Shown: piece by piece, positions 13,601-28,600 of the stretch
Position numbering within the stretch: position 1 is the stretch's first letter
Layout: every line of letters starts with the position of its first letter
NCBI GenBank assembly: GCA_947846985.1
Contig: CANTUZ010000007.1
Span: 32,864,355 to 32,928,354, forward strand
Origin: Fratercula arctica
Taxonomy: Eukaryota > Chordata > Aves > Charadriiformes > Alcidae
Length of the DNA stretch: 64,000 nucleotides
Direction: 5' to 3'
The notes under the pieces: model-generated
The model's input: the letters and a program-made list of their open reading frames with translations, nothing else
What the model was told of the DNA's origin: nothing
Database searches by the model: none
Made by a program: the position numbers and the translations under genes

Positions 13601-16600
13601 GAAATTGAGATGGCTTTGAAGCTACTTTCCTGCTTCTTATTCCGACGTTGTTTTACATACAATGCTTTACCAGGAGATCCAGAATTGAGTCTGCCCTTGT
13701 AATACATTATGAGTAGCCAGGAATTTCAGACAGATCACTTAACACAAAAAATTCACTAAAATTATAGCATTAAATCTGTAAAAATAAATTTTAAAGAAAC
13801 CACAATGAGTTTAACTGGGATATAAGAAAACAATAATATAAATTTGTAAGCTGTAATATAAATCTGTAAGCTTTACTTTGTGTTTTTGTTTTCTGCTTTT
13901 AGTTTCCTTATTTGCAACAGTTAATGACTGAAAAGTTTATTGGCTAATAAACAAGAACTACTTCCACAAAAATCCCACCAATATGACATTTCAAACAAAA
14001 CCAAACAGTACAAACTGTAGAACTGTTTGCCACATACCTTACAAATAAGAACTTTCAGTGTAGGATGTCTATAGATTGAATCCTTTTGAAAATGGTTCAC
14101 CTGTTGCCCACAAGCTGTACAGCTTACAATTCCATGTAGTCCTTCCTCTATAGAGAGGATTATAAACCACATATTAATTGTTTTCATTTACATATTTTTT
14201 AAAGAAATCTGTACATACCTATTTCATTTTCTTACAATATTTTGGCCTATTAGGTTTTTCATATGCCTTTATTACTTTACCACCCACCATTAAAGAAATC
14301 TTTCTGTAACCACTCGCCACTTAAAAACTGAAAGAGTTTTCCTCTAAATTCTATAGGCCACTCAGGGCCATGAGAGTTTTTTTCCTTTGAGAGATTTAAT
14401 TCAAATAAACTGGTCACCTCAGGAGAACACAGCTAAATAAAATGTCATCACTAAAAATCTTTCAAAGCAGCCCTGATATTCTGTACAACCTCATTTAATC
14501 TTTGTTATTTTATACCATTTTAATTCATGTTTGTATTATGGTATTTCTTTCATGTACAGTTTTAGCTTCTCAAAGAAAAACATGGGAAGCCATTACAGAA
14601 GATGTATGAAATCCTTGTAATAGTGCGTGAAGAAATCTTTTTTCACTTTTTGTTCCCTTCCTGATAGTAGGGTTTGTTGGGTTTTCTTGAAACTACAATT
14701 TTGGTACAATACATACATATGTTCTCAGGATCTTGCTGACTGCTCCCACAGTTTGTGTACCACTCTGCTGCTGTATCTATTTCAGCCGAGAAAGCGTTTC
14801 TTTAATGTCAATCCCACAATTCACTTTGAAAGGTGATGAACTTGGGGTTGGGAGGCTTGCTACATGCCAGGCTCTTAAACTGACTAATTAATACCATGAG
14901 AACATTTTGTTTTCAATAGCAGTGATGCTTTCAAGAAAAAAGGAAATTCATTTGTGAAATCTCATACACTCAGTTCATACACTTTCAAAAACTTAATTTG
15001 GGATCAAGCAGATAGAGGTTTGATATGGGATCACTTAACTGTGACTTGTCTTTTGATGTCATGTTGACTACGCAGTATAAGGAAATGAATTCAAATGGTT
15101 AATTTCATGGTAACAGTCTGAGTACAGACATATATTTTATTTTTTTAAAAATAATCACTACCACAGAATTAAAAGCAAGCACCAACATCACAACGTTAAG
15201 GAACTGAATGAACATTCTCGAGATACAATACATGGTACTACCAATGTGCTATCAAAGCACAATCTCAAATAGCCTGCAGGCCAGTAAGAACAACTAATGC
15301 ACCCCTACAATTCAGTGAAAATAGCACGTCTGAAATTTTTAATACAAGATTTGTTGTCTTCAAATTCAATGCATGCATGATCGCATGTACTGCGGAGCTC
15401 GTGGGCTTGCAAAGCACTCTTATGTCCCCCCAAAAAGCTCAAATCTCAAGTAAACACATCCATAATATTGTACTACTTGGAAAAAAGTACCCCATTCTAT
15501 CATGCCAAGCAGTACAGAAGCCTACCCGGGCTTTGTCAAACATCACAGCCCTTAAATGGGTGTAAGAATGCCAGAGGGTAATAGCCAACTGAGGGAGAAC
15601 ATGCTATTCACTGTGAAGTCCCAAGCCGCTTTCCCCTTCTCTATGACTTTAAGGGGAAGCACTACTACCTCTTCCCTAAAATCTGTAAGTTGGCACCAGA
15701 AGAAAAAAAGATAATTTATCAGACAAATCTTTGTAAACCATGTTACTCCTACAAATGATGAAGATCCGAAGAAATTAAACAACTACTAATTCATTAATAC
15801 TTACTTTGAAGACATTCCTAACTATGAGTTTATTAGCAAAAATATAACCATAAGCACTCTGCAGACACAAAACTTGAAAATAAGGCCTGACACAATGCCT
15901 CTTAGAGTCTTGGATAAGAGCATCCAGATGCTAGAAAGGCAAGAGTTCTATTACTACTACTACTTCTAATATAAACAGGACATATAACTCCTAATAAAAA
16001 TGCGAAGATGCACTCCATAAAGAACAATATATGGCATCTTTTGTTTCATTATTTATTTACCTGCACTGTGCATAGAATTCAGGATCTCAAGTAACTGGGA
16101 CTACACGCTTACCTGCTTAAACCAGTAATGCTTAACTTTGTATGTGCACAGGCTTGGCACCTCGTTCTAGTAGCAGGAGAAAGGTAAGTGCCACTTCATG
16201 TAATTAGACTCGCTGCATGCAGATGTAGAATAAATGGATCCGCACTGCCTCTTCTGTGCACATCACAAAACAAAACTGGTTTGATACATCCCTAATCTGG
16301 CTGCTCTTGAGGGAGACTGTGGTCATGTCCCTCGTGCCTGGACACCTTTCCTGGTCTGGAAATGGGGACAACACAGCTGCAGGCAGTACCTATGCCATTT
16401 CCCTGAAAGTTGACAGCAGCTTAACACATGTACTGGATAGCTTTAAAATCAAGTCAGAGACTATCAGCAGTGACACAGATATAGCTGACCTTGCCCTGGA
16501 CAAAGGTATGGCTTCAACAAACTCCTGATGTCCCTTCCAAAATTATTATCTTATGTCAGGCATCAGTACATGAGTAACCAGTCCAAAGGAAGGCCCACAA

Positions 16601-19600
16601 ATTCTCTAGGAATGGAGAAAAAATATCTGGAATGGCAGGTCATATGAATTGTCCTGGGGATGCAGACACAGGCCACAAGCTCAAGCAGAAGAGTCCTATC
16701 CTTTTAACACTATACACCTGAAGATTTGTTGGACCGCTTGTAAAATTGTTCTAAACACAAATGGAAAAAGCATTCCTATAGGCTGAACAGGACATCTTGC
16801 ATGAAGAGAACAAACTGACTTTCAAAGATTAATAATTTAGAGAAAATGTCAGTTCTCAAAATGCGATTAAAGTCATGCATGAGCCCATATGTATGCACAA
16901 GCACATTTCCACACAGTCCATTTCACTCCCCTTCAACCACAGATGGAGAAATAGCACTTATTAAATTATAACAACACTTTAAAACACAGCAAGGATCTCA
17001 AATGATACAATGGGAAGAATGAATAGTGTGTACAAGAGCTGTTTGTCTGAATGCCCTGGGTAGTGCTTTAGGTGTGTGAACTAAGATATTGCTAGTAGCA
17101 TTAACAAAAATATCTACCTTCTTATTGGCTACTTTATACATAATCCTCCCTCTCCTTTACTGTTTGGAATCAAATGGGATGAATTTCTGTTATCACTGTT
17201 ATCTACCTAACTTCTCCTCAGTTTTAGCAGCAGATACGGAAAACCTGCTGGCACAGCAGCTTTTCAAAGATACCCTTCCTTAGAAGGGCCCACTGGTAGG
17301 GAAATTCCCACAATTTAAAAACAAAATAAAAAAAGTCTTTGAGTTGTTAGAGGTTTTAGGTTTCTTGTTAGCTTACTGATTGGTAATATGCCTATACATA
17401 TCCCTGCTCAAACATAGTTGCTTTCTTGGTGAGTCAGTGAATGTTCCTGTATCCTGTTCCAATGTAACTCCTTAAAAAAGGAATACCTGTAACACCTGAT
17501 CGCAACCAGGCAACTGTTCTAAATACAAAGCACGAAGGGTCCATATGGAGTACCTAATGATGCATGCTATAGCTACTGAAAATAAGTAGTTTAATGAGAA
17601 CTAATCTTAGCTTTCACTGCTGCATTGCAGGCACAGCAGTGGAGGCTAATTTCAGCCAGCTAGAATCCTTAATGAACAAAAAGCCAGAAGAGTGGAGGTA
17701 TTTTTAGGATAATTTATTAGAAATATGAAAAAATTTTAGATGTACCAAATGTGGTCATGAGCAACAATTTAAACACGTTTTAATAAATGTTTTAAATTGT
17801 ATTTACCTCCACGCTTTTTGGGAGCTTCAGGTTTCATTTTAACGGTATTTCTGCTTCTAAATTCAGGCCCTTTAAAATCATCTTTGTCTTCATTCAGCAC
17901 TGGCTCAGGCTGTACAACCACTGTACCTAGAATAATTTTATTTAGAAATTGGAAACCATTACACATCCAAATGAAGTGCAAAAGTCCTGTTTAAATAACA
18001 GCCAACCTAGTACCTTAAAAAAAAATAGTGCAATCTGGCGACTAAAACTCAACAAAGTTTTGAATGCACAGATGTTCACAGAAAAAAAGAAACAAAAGTA
18101 AAATCAAAAACCACCACCACACACTTTCAAACTACGTCTGTTTTGCAGCTGTAGGACAAAAGCCAAAGACTGAACGGGCTCTGAGGAGCAAATTCTGCTC
18201 TCTTTGCCCTGATGAGGTATGTGCAGAACAGGACTGTCGTACTGCTGGGTGTCTGTAGTACAGGAATTTGCAATGCAATGCTACAGATAAAGAACTTTGG
18301 TTAGGTCACTTAAATCTAGCAAAAGCCTTAGAGTAACTGTTCTTTTCTCTCTTTCCCCCTTTCTATTCAGTTTTCCTCATTTGAAGTCATTTCATGAAAA
18401 AGCAATAGAATAAAATTTGCTTTGTCTTTAACAAAATTCAGAAATTTACTTTATTTGAAGAGTACTAAACAAAATTATGTGGGTGAAAAAACATCTTTTT
18501 TACTTAAAAGATCAGTTTTAATACTTCTGTTGTGAGGACACTGGAAATAATCTAAGATTCTGATAAAATAATTTTAAAGTGACTGCTTTAAATACTGCTA
18601 CTCACGCAGTATGCAGCAGCAGTCCCTCCAATTTTTCCTTCAACTTTCATAGGTAAGAAATGGAAGAGATTAATGAAACTCACACTATAGTTAAGAGTGG
18701 GATGTAGACCTATACTATTAACTATTTTAAAAAGGGTACTTAAAAAATAGATAACCTCCAGATTTAGTTTTGCTTCTGTTGATCTAATTGTTAATAACCT
18801 CAAACACAGAACGATAAGTTAAATAAGACTTGAAAGTGACAGAGTTTGAGACTCCTAAAAAATAGAAATAATGTATTTCCCCTGTTTCATGTTGGTTTTA
18901 TACTGCTGTCAGTAGACATTTGAAATTAAGCCACCAGCACATCCTGGTGTACCCACAGATTAAAGTATGTTGGGTGCAAAACTAAGTGTGCTTTGTTTCC
19001 TCTTTTAAAGGCATGCACACAGGGTGTTTGCGTGTGTGTTTGTGTACATATGCATTCTACTTAATTATTTATGCTGCATCAAAATCTTGGCTAATTTGCT
19101 GAATTCAGAACAAAGACAGACATGAACTACCTTTAGGCAAGCTTTTCATATCAACATCATTTTCTGAGTTTTCATTTGAAATATCTTCATTTACAGTTTC
19201 ATCTAAGATTTGTTCATCATCTGATCCAACATATTTTGTTACAACTGTAGGTTTCCTGCGTAAACAGAAAAAAAAAAAAATCACACCATGACAAATATTA
19301 CATATTGCAATACAGGTAAGCCTAGCGCTTTGCAAGCAAAACACCCTATTAACTGAGGAAACCTATATTCTTTTTAAATCAATTTAAGACGTTATAAGGT
19401 GGGATGCTCTGAGTTATTGTAATAAGTAAGTTATAATTTCTTGTTAGGAACAGGAATTCTCCCCTCCTATGTGAAATAAAAAGATATACTAATAAAGTAT
19501 TTTTCTTTCACAGGCTTGCTGTATTTTCTTTTTGTAAAATCAAGGTTTCATGTGTTTTTAAGACGGCACGCGGGAAAGTCACACTTTTAGGAAAAAAGCC

Positions 19601-22600
19601 TGAATGAAACAAGTGAATGACTGCTCAGAATATTTATCCATCATTCCCAGTTTAACAGGCAGCACAAAGAGAATACACAGGTATTAGCAAATGACAAAAA
19701 GCAGCTTGGCAGAAAAGATGCTTGCAAGGACATAAAGGAAATGCAGAATGAAATGAAAAAGCTGAGTGTTGAATAAGGCGACCAGTTGCCAGAATTTCAC
19801 ACAAACATAACTTAGAACTGAATCCATTAAAATGAATGAATTTACTATGTCAAGGCAGGGAGAAAATAAGAAAGAAAAAAAAACGTTGAGCATAATTTTC
19901 AGTAGTCTGAAGGTAATACATGAACTACTGCAGGGTACTGTTTGTGCCATTATCAGACACAGTATGATAAATGTATGAGTGAAAATACCTTTAGTGATGA
20001 GACAGGAAGCAAAAAAGCAAGACGGTAAAAATAATATAAATTGTAAGAGTTCAGCAGAACACTGGATTCAGAATATGAGGGAGAAATTAAAGCCAAATAT
20101 AAAACCACACTTGCAAATATGGAATCAAGAGAAACAGAAAAAGGAGAATGAAGAGTATTACTTAATTCCAGCAGACATGATAAAATAAACAAACTTAAAA
20201 CAAAAAGGAGAGTGAAAAGAGATATACAACACTTTTAAGGAACAATAAGAAGGCAGTTATTGAAATCATGCATTTAGGAGAGCTCACCAATCTATACAGT
20301 ATACTGGGATTTTAAAAAAAAAAAAAAATCATGAAGGACATAACTTGAATAAGCATCAGCTGAGAGCAAAAGATGAGGAGTTTTGCTAGAATCAGTCTGC
20401 TGTTACTTAGGTCACAAATAATTTGTCTCCTGTAGGTTCAAACTGGTTGGTGAACAGTTAACTCCATACTTTTTTAAATCAAAAAGCAGAAACGCATTAG
20501 GAAGAGATACAGCAAACGGCAGTTTCTGCAGAGGACAACTTAAAGAAACATTTTGATTCCACAGTGTCCCAACAGTAAGGTAAATAAATCCTTTTTCTGT
20601 ATGACCCAATTTACACTTTGGGAAGAATCCTGCATGTAGGAATAGAAAGAGGGAAGGAACAGTTATATAAACCCTTTTGTCCTGAAGACATAGAATAATA
20701 TTGTTACCTTTGTTAATAAAAATCAAGCTTTATGATCTTAACCTTTGACCCCGAAAGATGGTTTGAATTTTAAGTGCAGTATGAGGCATTTTTTTACCAG
20801 CACTCTGCTAACTTTAGATTTATAACTAGATTTATACTGGTGTATACTCGGAGTATCGGGCAAAGCGCATGGACTTTTCTATAGTTTCACATGCCAAAAA
20901 GTAATTTATTTAAATTTTCCAAACGAACCTTTTTGAACGTGATGATCCTAAGGATTTGGTTCTTTCTGAAGAACTACTGCCCTAAAACCAGGAAAAAAAT
21001 GAAAAAGTCAACACATTTGTGACCAAGTGACCTGTCAACAAAAACAGTTTCTTACATTAACTAGAATATATCTCAGAAGTCAGCAGTGCTCTTACAAAAA
21101 AAAAAAAGGTAGGAAAAGCATTAACAAAGCGTCACTCAATTTCAACAGTCATGCCAGTTCAGTTAGACTAAATCTATGGAGTTTCAGATCAGTAGTAAGA
21201 CTCCAAGTAGTCATTATTCTCTTAAAAACAGATTTAAAAATAGGTGTTGCCAAACTCCCAGCTAAGTCACTAACGCTGACTAACCTGCCTATGCAAACAC
21301 CTTAAAAGAAATTAAGAGAGGGCAGTGTTGTAAGTTGAGACATTCAGAGAGAAGCACTGCATGTATCTCAAGCACTGAGTCTTCATGACATTGAGGAAAT
21401 TCTCTGCTTGCAGTTCTCACACTACCTGCTGGAAGTTCTCTCAGCTTTCTGGAGAACGGACTGAGAACAGATCACGACCACTGCAACAAACTGAATTTAG
21501 CATTTTCTGTAGTAGCCATTCTGCACTAGACATGCAACTGAAATTCAAAAGCATTTTTATTCCTACCTCTTCTCTATTGTTCTCCATTGAAGCTGGACTA
21601 CTTTTAGGTTCTCTACTCCTACCTATGGAGAAAAATTAAAGGAATACAATGAAATGCAAGAAATATTAAAAGTTCTTCACATTGTACATCATCGCATTGT
21701 TTAGGTTTCACCAGAGTGAATAAAGATGACTGTGTGACTTTCAGAGATGAACTGTTGCACAACAGAACAACAGTCCACTGAATACCATACATTTTACAGA
21801 AATCATTTAGAAATTATTTTCAGTTAAGTTGCTGACAGGCTAAAAGACAGCCTTCCCAGTGTCGAAGAAATTAAAGTGTAACTGTGTATGAAGAAATAAT
21901 ACAGTTGTGCATTTTTTTAATCTCTAAGAGGTTAGTTTAAGTATTTTCTCTTACACATCTTCACATTAAAAACACAGTATTAAATCAGGGATCATGGAAC
22001 CACAGACAAAAATCCCATTTGATACAGGACATGATAGAGAATCCCCATTTCTTGATCTTGGGAACCATGGAACATAAAACCTAAAGCCATGCAACCTATT
22101 AGAATCTGTTCCATCCACCAGTCCAGGTAATGGAAGGGAAAGCTTCAAGTTCAGTTATTCAATGATACTTGTATGAAGTTGCTCAAAAGGCTTAGTAATA
22201 GTAGTATTTTAATAGATGCACTACTGAGAAAGACACAAGTAAAGTGGTAGTGTAATTACAGGATACGTATCATGATCATTGGCGATTTTAACACAAGACT
22301 GTTAGCACTGCAGCTTACTATATTCCTTACACTTCAGTTTTTGGAAAAAGAAACAATTTTCTTCTAGAATCACAGAATGGTCTGGGTTGGAAGAGACCTT
22401 AAAGATCATCTAGTTCCAAGCCCCAAGCCACAGGTAGTGACACCTTGCGCTGCACCACAGTTTAGTTTATTATTCTGCTGAAGTATCACATGAATAATTT
22501 CTTTTTCCTATGTTAACAGTTCAGTTTGATAGTGACACAAGGAGGTTAGCACCACATGGCAGCAGCCTCTCTCTCAAGACAAAATAATAAAAGATAGTAA

Positions 22601-25600
22601 CGGCACACCAGAAAACCCACGTAAGTTCATTATTTAGGACAACAGGAGTTTGAAAATAAACTCCATAACACAGCCAACACACTCTCATTCTCCTGTACTC
22701 TATCAGTCCAGCACAACTTTTAGCTCATTAAACAGTAGAGATTGAAAGGTTTTGCACCTGTATCCAGTCCTAGTTAAACCAGGAAACAGATTTAACCTCA
22801 TTAAATTTGGAAACAAATTTTACTCAGTACTGTCATGAAATATTTTCACTTTTTGTGACTGTAATCAAAACAAAATGTTTTAAATTCATTACTTACTTCT
22901 AACCTGGGTCGGGGCAATCCCAAGCACCGATATAAGCTGAGCAGTGACTGGCTTGAGAGCAGCCTTGAAGAAAAGGACTTGGAGGTGCTGGTAGACAAGA
23001 GGCTCAACATGAGCCGTCAGTGTGCACTAGCAGCCCAGAAAGCCAATCGTATCCTGGGCTGCATCAGGAGAAGCGTGGCCAGCAGGTCAAGGGAGGTGAT
23101 TCTCCCCCTCTACTCCACACTCATGAAACCCCACCTGGAGTGCTGCATCCAGTTCTGGAGCCCCTACTACAAGAGAGATATGGACATGCTGGAACATGTC
23201 CAGAGAAGGGCCACAAGGATGATCAGAGGGCTGGAGTACCTCTCCTATGAGATCAGACTGAGAGAGCTGAGGTTGTTCAGTCTGGAGAAAAGAAGGCTCC
23301 GAGGAGACCTTATGGTGGCCTACCAGTATCTTAAGGGGGCCTACAAGAAAGCTGGTGAGGGACTTTTTAGGATGTCAGGTAATGGTAGGACTAGAGGGAA
23401 TGGATTTAAACTAGAGATGGGACAATTCAGACTGGACGTTAGGAAGAAGTTCTTCACCATGAGGGTGGTGGGACACTGGAACAGGTTGCCCAGAAAGGTG
23501 ATAGAAGCCCCATCCCTGCAAGTTTTTAAGGCCAGGTTGGACGGGGCTCTGAGCAACCTGATATAGTGGGAGGTGTCCCTGCCCATGGCAGGGGGGTTGG
23601 AACTAGATGATCTTTAAGGTCCCTTCCAACCCTAACAATTCTATGATTCTAACCTGTAAGTAAAAATTCCTAATACCAAATTTGACCTAGTGTAGGACTC
23701 AAGGTTTTTCAGAAGTATTATTTTGTTTTCAAACGTTTCCGGATTACATGTAGAAATCTTTTCCAAACAATTATGAAAGTATAATCTCCAGAACTTTTTC
23801 CGTAAGTAGGACTGCAAAAGCTTTACTTCAGCAGAAAAACCAAGATACTAGCCTTACACATTCAGGAAAACTGAACAAGGAACCCCTAGCACAGAAACAG
23901 AGTCACAGAATCATAGAATCATAGGGTTGAAAGGGACCTCTGGAGATCATCTAGTCCAACCCCCCTGCCAGAGCAGGGTCACCTTAGAGCAGGTTGCACA
24001 GGAACGCGTCCAGGCGGGTTCTGAATGTCTCCAGAGATGGAGACTCCACCACCTCTCTGGGCAGCCTGTGCCAGGGCTCTGCCACCCTCAGGGTAAAGAA
24101 GTTCCTCCTCATGTTTAGGTGGAACTTCCTATGCTCAAGTTTGTGCCCATTACCTCTTGTCCTGTCGCTGGGCACCACTGAAAAGAGCCTGGCCCCATCC
24201 TCCTGACACCCACCCTGTCAGTGTTTATAAGTGTTGATAAGGTCCCCCCTCAGCCGTTTTTTTTCCAGACTGAAGAGACCCAAATCCTTCAGCCTTTCTC
24301 CATAAGAGAGGTGTTCCAGTCCCCTCATCATCTTTGTAGCCCTTTGCTGTCCCCTCTCCAGCAGTTCCCTGTCCTTCTTGAACCGGGGAGCCCAGTGCTG
24401 GACACAGTCCTCCAGGTGTGGCCTCACCAAGGCAGAGTAGAGGGAGAGGGTGACGTCCCTCAATCTGCTGGCGACACTCTTCTTGATGCACCCCAGGATG
24501 CCATTGGCCTTCTTGGCCACAAGGGCACATTGCTGGCTCATGGTCATCCTGTTGTCCACCAGGACTCCCAGGTCTCTTTCCACCAAGCTGCTCTCCAGCA
24601 GGTCAGCCCCCAACCTGTACTAGTGCAGCACCCTACACTTGCCCTTGTTGAATTTCATAAGGTTTCTCTCTGCCCAAATCTCCAATCTGTCTAGTTCTCT
24701 CTGCATGGCGGCACAGCCTTCCGGTGTGTCAGCTACTCCCCCCAGCTTTGTGTCATTGGCAAACTTGCTGAGGGTGCACTCTATCCCCTCTTCCAGGTCA
24801 TTGATGAATATATTGAAGAGGACTGGACCCAGCATTGGCCCCTGCAGAACACCACTCGTCACTGACCTCCAAACAATGTGCATGTTTCCCATCTAATTTC
24901 ATAGAAGGTATGTTACCAGTAGAACTAGCTTTTTCCACATTTAGAAAAGATTCAGAACTAAAAGAAATACTGTATCAAAGGCCTATTATTAAGATATCAC
25001 CACTTAAATCACTTTAGGACTTTGCATAATTGCCCCAGTGAACTGTGATATAGTGAAGTAACAACACAAAGTTATTTGACTTCAGAATCATATATACATT
25101 AAAAATAAAAAAAATGTCTTTTTACCTATAGTTTTGTTTTTAGATAGTGCTGGAGGAGAGTTTGCGTCCTCAGATTCTTCCGATGAGTGAGCCAAGAAGT
25201 CATGAAGTTTCTGCACCAATGTATTCAGCTTGCTTTCACTGTTAAAATACAAGTAAAACTTGAAGTTACCTATATATCTCACTCAAATTTAGCAAGCTTG
25301 AAAGGAATTATGGTTAATCTCAATTAATAAACAGCTACAAAATAAACTCAGTTATTGCTTAAACATTTGTTTCTGCAACAGAACATCAAAGCAAATAAAA
25401 AAAACATACAATTTTGTTAAACCCTGAGGAAAATAATAGGTGCAGCCTTACTGACAAGAAAGCACTAAGGACTCTCTTAACAGTAACAAGAAAAAGCCTA
25501 TTTTAAATAGTAAAAACTATACTTTTTACTATTTAAAATATTTTTTGCGGTTTAAACTTATTTACAGAATTCAAGGAAGTCTGAGTGGTAATTCTGCTAT

Positions 25601-28600
25601 GACATGAAGATACGAAAAATGAATGTAAGATTCTACTTTCTCAAAAGCTGAACAGATAGAAATAATAAGATCTTTATTTTATCGCCTAAAATGTAACCTT
25701 TCAGGATATAAGACACTACAAATAGCAGAATTGCACCTATAACCTTAGAAACAAATAGGTCCATTGAGTATGACAGATCTACATCCTTATGCAAAGCTTC
25801 TATTAAATCAGCCATGTACGTATATACTTTGTGTCCTGTATTGATTTTGTCAAAATCCAGCCACGTAGAATCAGATAATTTCTTGATCTGTTTGTATTAA
25901 TTAATTAACAAAAAATATTACCCTGGGGATTTTCACCAGGCAGTTTTAGACTCCAGGAAATGTTCGTCTTGCCTTTTTACTGTAATGAGTACATATACGA
26001 CTCTTTTATCCTATGGTTTTGTTAAAAAGCTATACTGCTTCATAATCAACATGTTATTCCCTCTCATGGTACGTTGTTTATTTCAGATTTTCTCCTCCCA
26101 AAGCTTTTAGAATTTCTTGAGACAAGTGCCTTTCCCTAGCTGCAAGTGCACTGCCTGAGGCCAGGGGCAGTCGGGCTTTTAGACGCCGCTGTATCCAGAG
26201 TTGCCAGTCTCCGTTGTTTGTCACTGCTTCCCTCTGGACACTATCGGTCCTCCAGAATCTGACAGCTGATATGCCTGAGTCATCACACCTTATCGCCTGC
26301 TACATATGGGTTTTCAAACTGCTGAAATACACTACACCCGTCATAAATTAACCCAGTTACAGGATACAGGCTTCCACCCTTTTCACTTTTTATCTCCCCA
26401 TTACTTTCAAAATAGTCTTCTGATAACAAGAAGTAAGATTTTTCTGCCCATGTTGTACAGGTTGTAGCAACTTTTGAATATCTACCAGAAGCTCAGTCCA
26501 CTCACCTTTGCCATCTCTACTGTTTCTCTGAACACATCAATTTATTAACTTCCGACTTTCAATTTAACTGTTATTGCTAAAAAAAAAATAAAAATCACCT
26601 GTTTTATAAGAAGGACATGCAGGCGAGTGTTCTCTTGAGCAATGACTGAAAGGGTATCATCACATTAATGCAAACGACTATTTGAACCAGTGAAAATAAC
26701 CACATATAGACCAGCATAAAACATCCATTTAAAGAAAAAACCAAACCTGTAATTTCTTTAAATCTTCTGAAGTACTCAAAATAAAACAAAACAGCACTTG
26801 GTAATGGAAAGATTTTCTGCATGAGTAAAGGACACTTTTCTTTCGAGGCTACATACATACCATCACTCACTTGAGCCACTTTAAAAGTGTGTAACAAAGC
26901 CTGTTTTACTCTCAAGTGTATCTTAAAATTTTTCTCTCAATCTGTTTAAAAGTCTTTCCCTCTAATTACTGGACTCGTGCTGCTACACAACAGCCAGTTC
27001 CTAAACTTGGGCTTCCCTTTTTGTCATGGATGGAGGGCATACTTGGAAAACATTACAGAAGATGATAATGGTACACTTCAGTTTTAACAGATTGCATACT
27101 CTGCTTTGGAAAGGAGATTTAATGACAATTTATTCACATTAAGTTAAAAAAAAAAAATTAAAGAGTTGTTCAGAATTATTTGATAGTAAAAGTACATAAA
27201 GAGATTTTATATCCATTACAGATGGTCTGAAGAACTAATGCACATTTATAAAGGCCACAAAAAAGTACATTTTTGGCAGTAAAAACAAAAAAACCCACAT
27301 GTGGAATTTTGCTCATTTAATTTATAAATAACTTGTTTTGGTAACAACATTTTAGAAAAGAAAATGAGTTATAATATTATTGTTCTCAATACAAAACAAA
27401 TTCAGAATAGTATGCATGTGTCTTTGTGACTAACACTTGGAACATTTATTAACCCTTTGACATTTATTAACCCTTATCCTAACCAGCCTAAAATTATCAT
27501 TTCAGAGGAAAATGTTCATACCCACAAGCAACAACCAAAACAAAAAATCTACAAACTAATAGTAAAAAGTCTTCTCAACTTGCTTTTCCTCTTGATTATT
27601 CAGCATTTTGCACCATAAGCCTGTATTAAGGACTATCAGGTCAAATGTAAGTAAAGGTGTTACACTTACTATACTTCACCACAAAGACATTTAAATTTAG
27701 GTCAGTGCTTTACCTGTTTTTGTACAAAAGCGATTTTATGTCATACATTTATAGTTGAGAACATATTATCTACAATCTTTTTTAAAGCTTCTGCTGCAAA
27801 ATCCTCATTCTTTGTAATATATTAATACTCACCCACTATTAAATTGATCACAACCTAAAAAATGTGCATTTAAAAAAAAAAAACCCAAAACATAGGAGCC
27901 TGAAAATTTACAACCATCTCAGAAGCACTAAGTGAAACAAGCAGTCTCCCTCTACTATATAGCAACAGTCCCTACACTATTTACTAGAGTTTTCAGGCTT
28001 GCATGTTCTAAACAACTGGCTTCACCATCAGTCCAGAGCTATTTCAACACCGTCTAGCCTAATTAAAACAGGAAAGAAAGGAAAGGTGTCCTACTATTAT
28101 TGGTTTGGCCATGAACCTGATTTGTGACCTTGGCAAACTATCTTAGAAGAATACCATTTCTTACCTAAATTCAGAGCAAGTGCTGTAATCTTAAACAGTA
28201 AATGCCTAGCCCCTATTAGGAAAAAAAAAAAAAAGTAAACCACATTACTAGGCTAAATGATTCTACAAATCAACAGACTTTATAAGAAGAAAAGTGAAGG
28301 GACAGGTGATGTCCTAATCCAGACACAACATACTTAATGCAATTCGGTTGTTGACTGCTGTCCCCTTGTTTGTGTTTACCTGTATTGGGTTTGCATGGCA
28401 AGGGTTTGGTAGCAGGGAGGCTACAGGGGTGGCTTCTGTGAGAAGATGCCACAAGCTTCCCCCATGTCTGGTGGAGCCAGTGCCACCCGGCTCCAAGAGG
28501 GACCCACCACTGGCCGAGACTGAGCCCATCAGCAACAATGGTAGTGCCTCTGGGATAACATAGTTAAGAAGGGGGGAAAAAAAAAAGCTGGGCAACAGCA

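Noticed and set aside
13327..13707. 126-codon minus-strand frame in ATRX intron 7
   Set aside because: No recognisable motif, no conserved-looking composition, flanked by ordinary intron; plausible by chance.
24221..24694. 157-codon plus-strand open frame
   Set aside because: Antisense of the minus-strand CR1 ORF2; common artefact of CR1 sequence.
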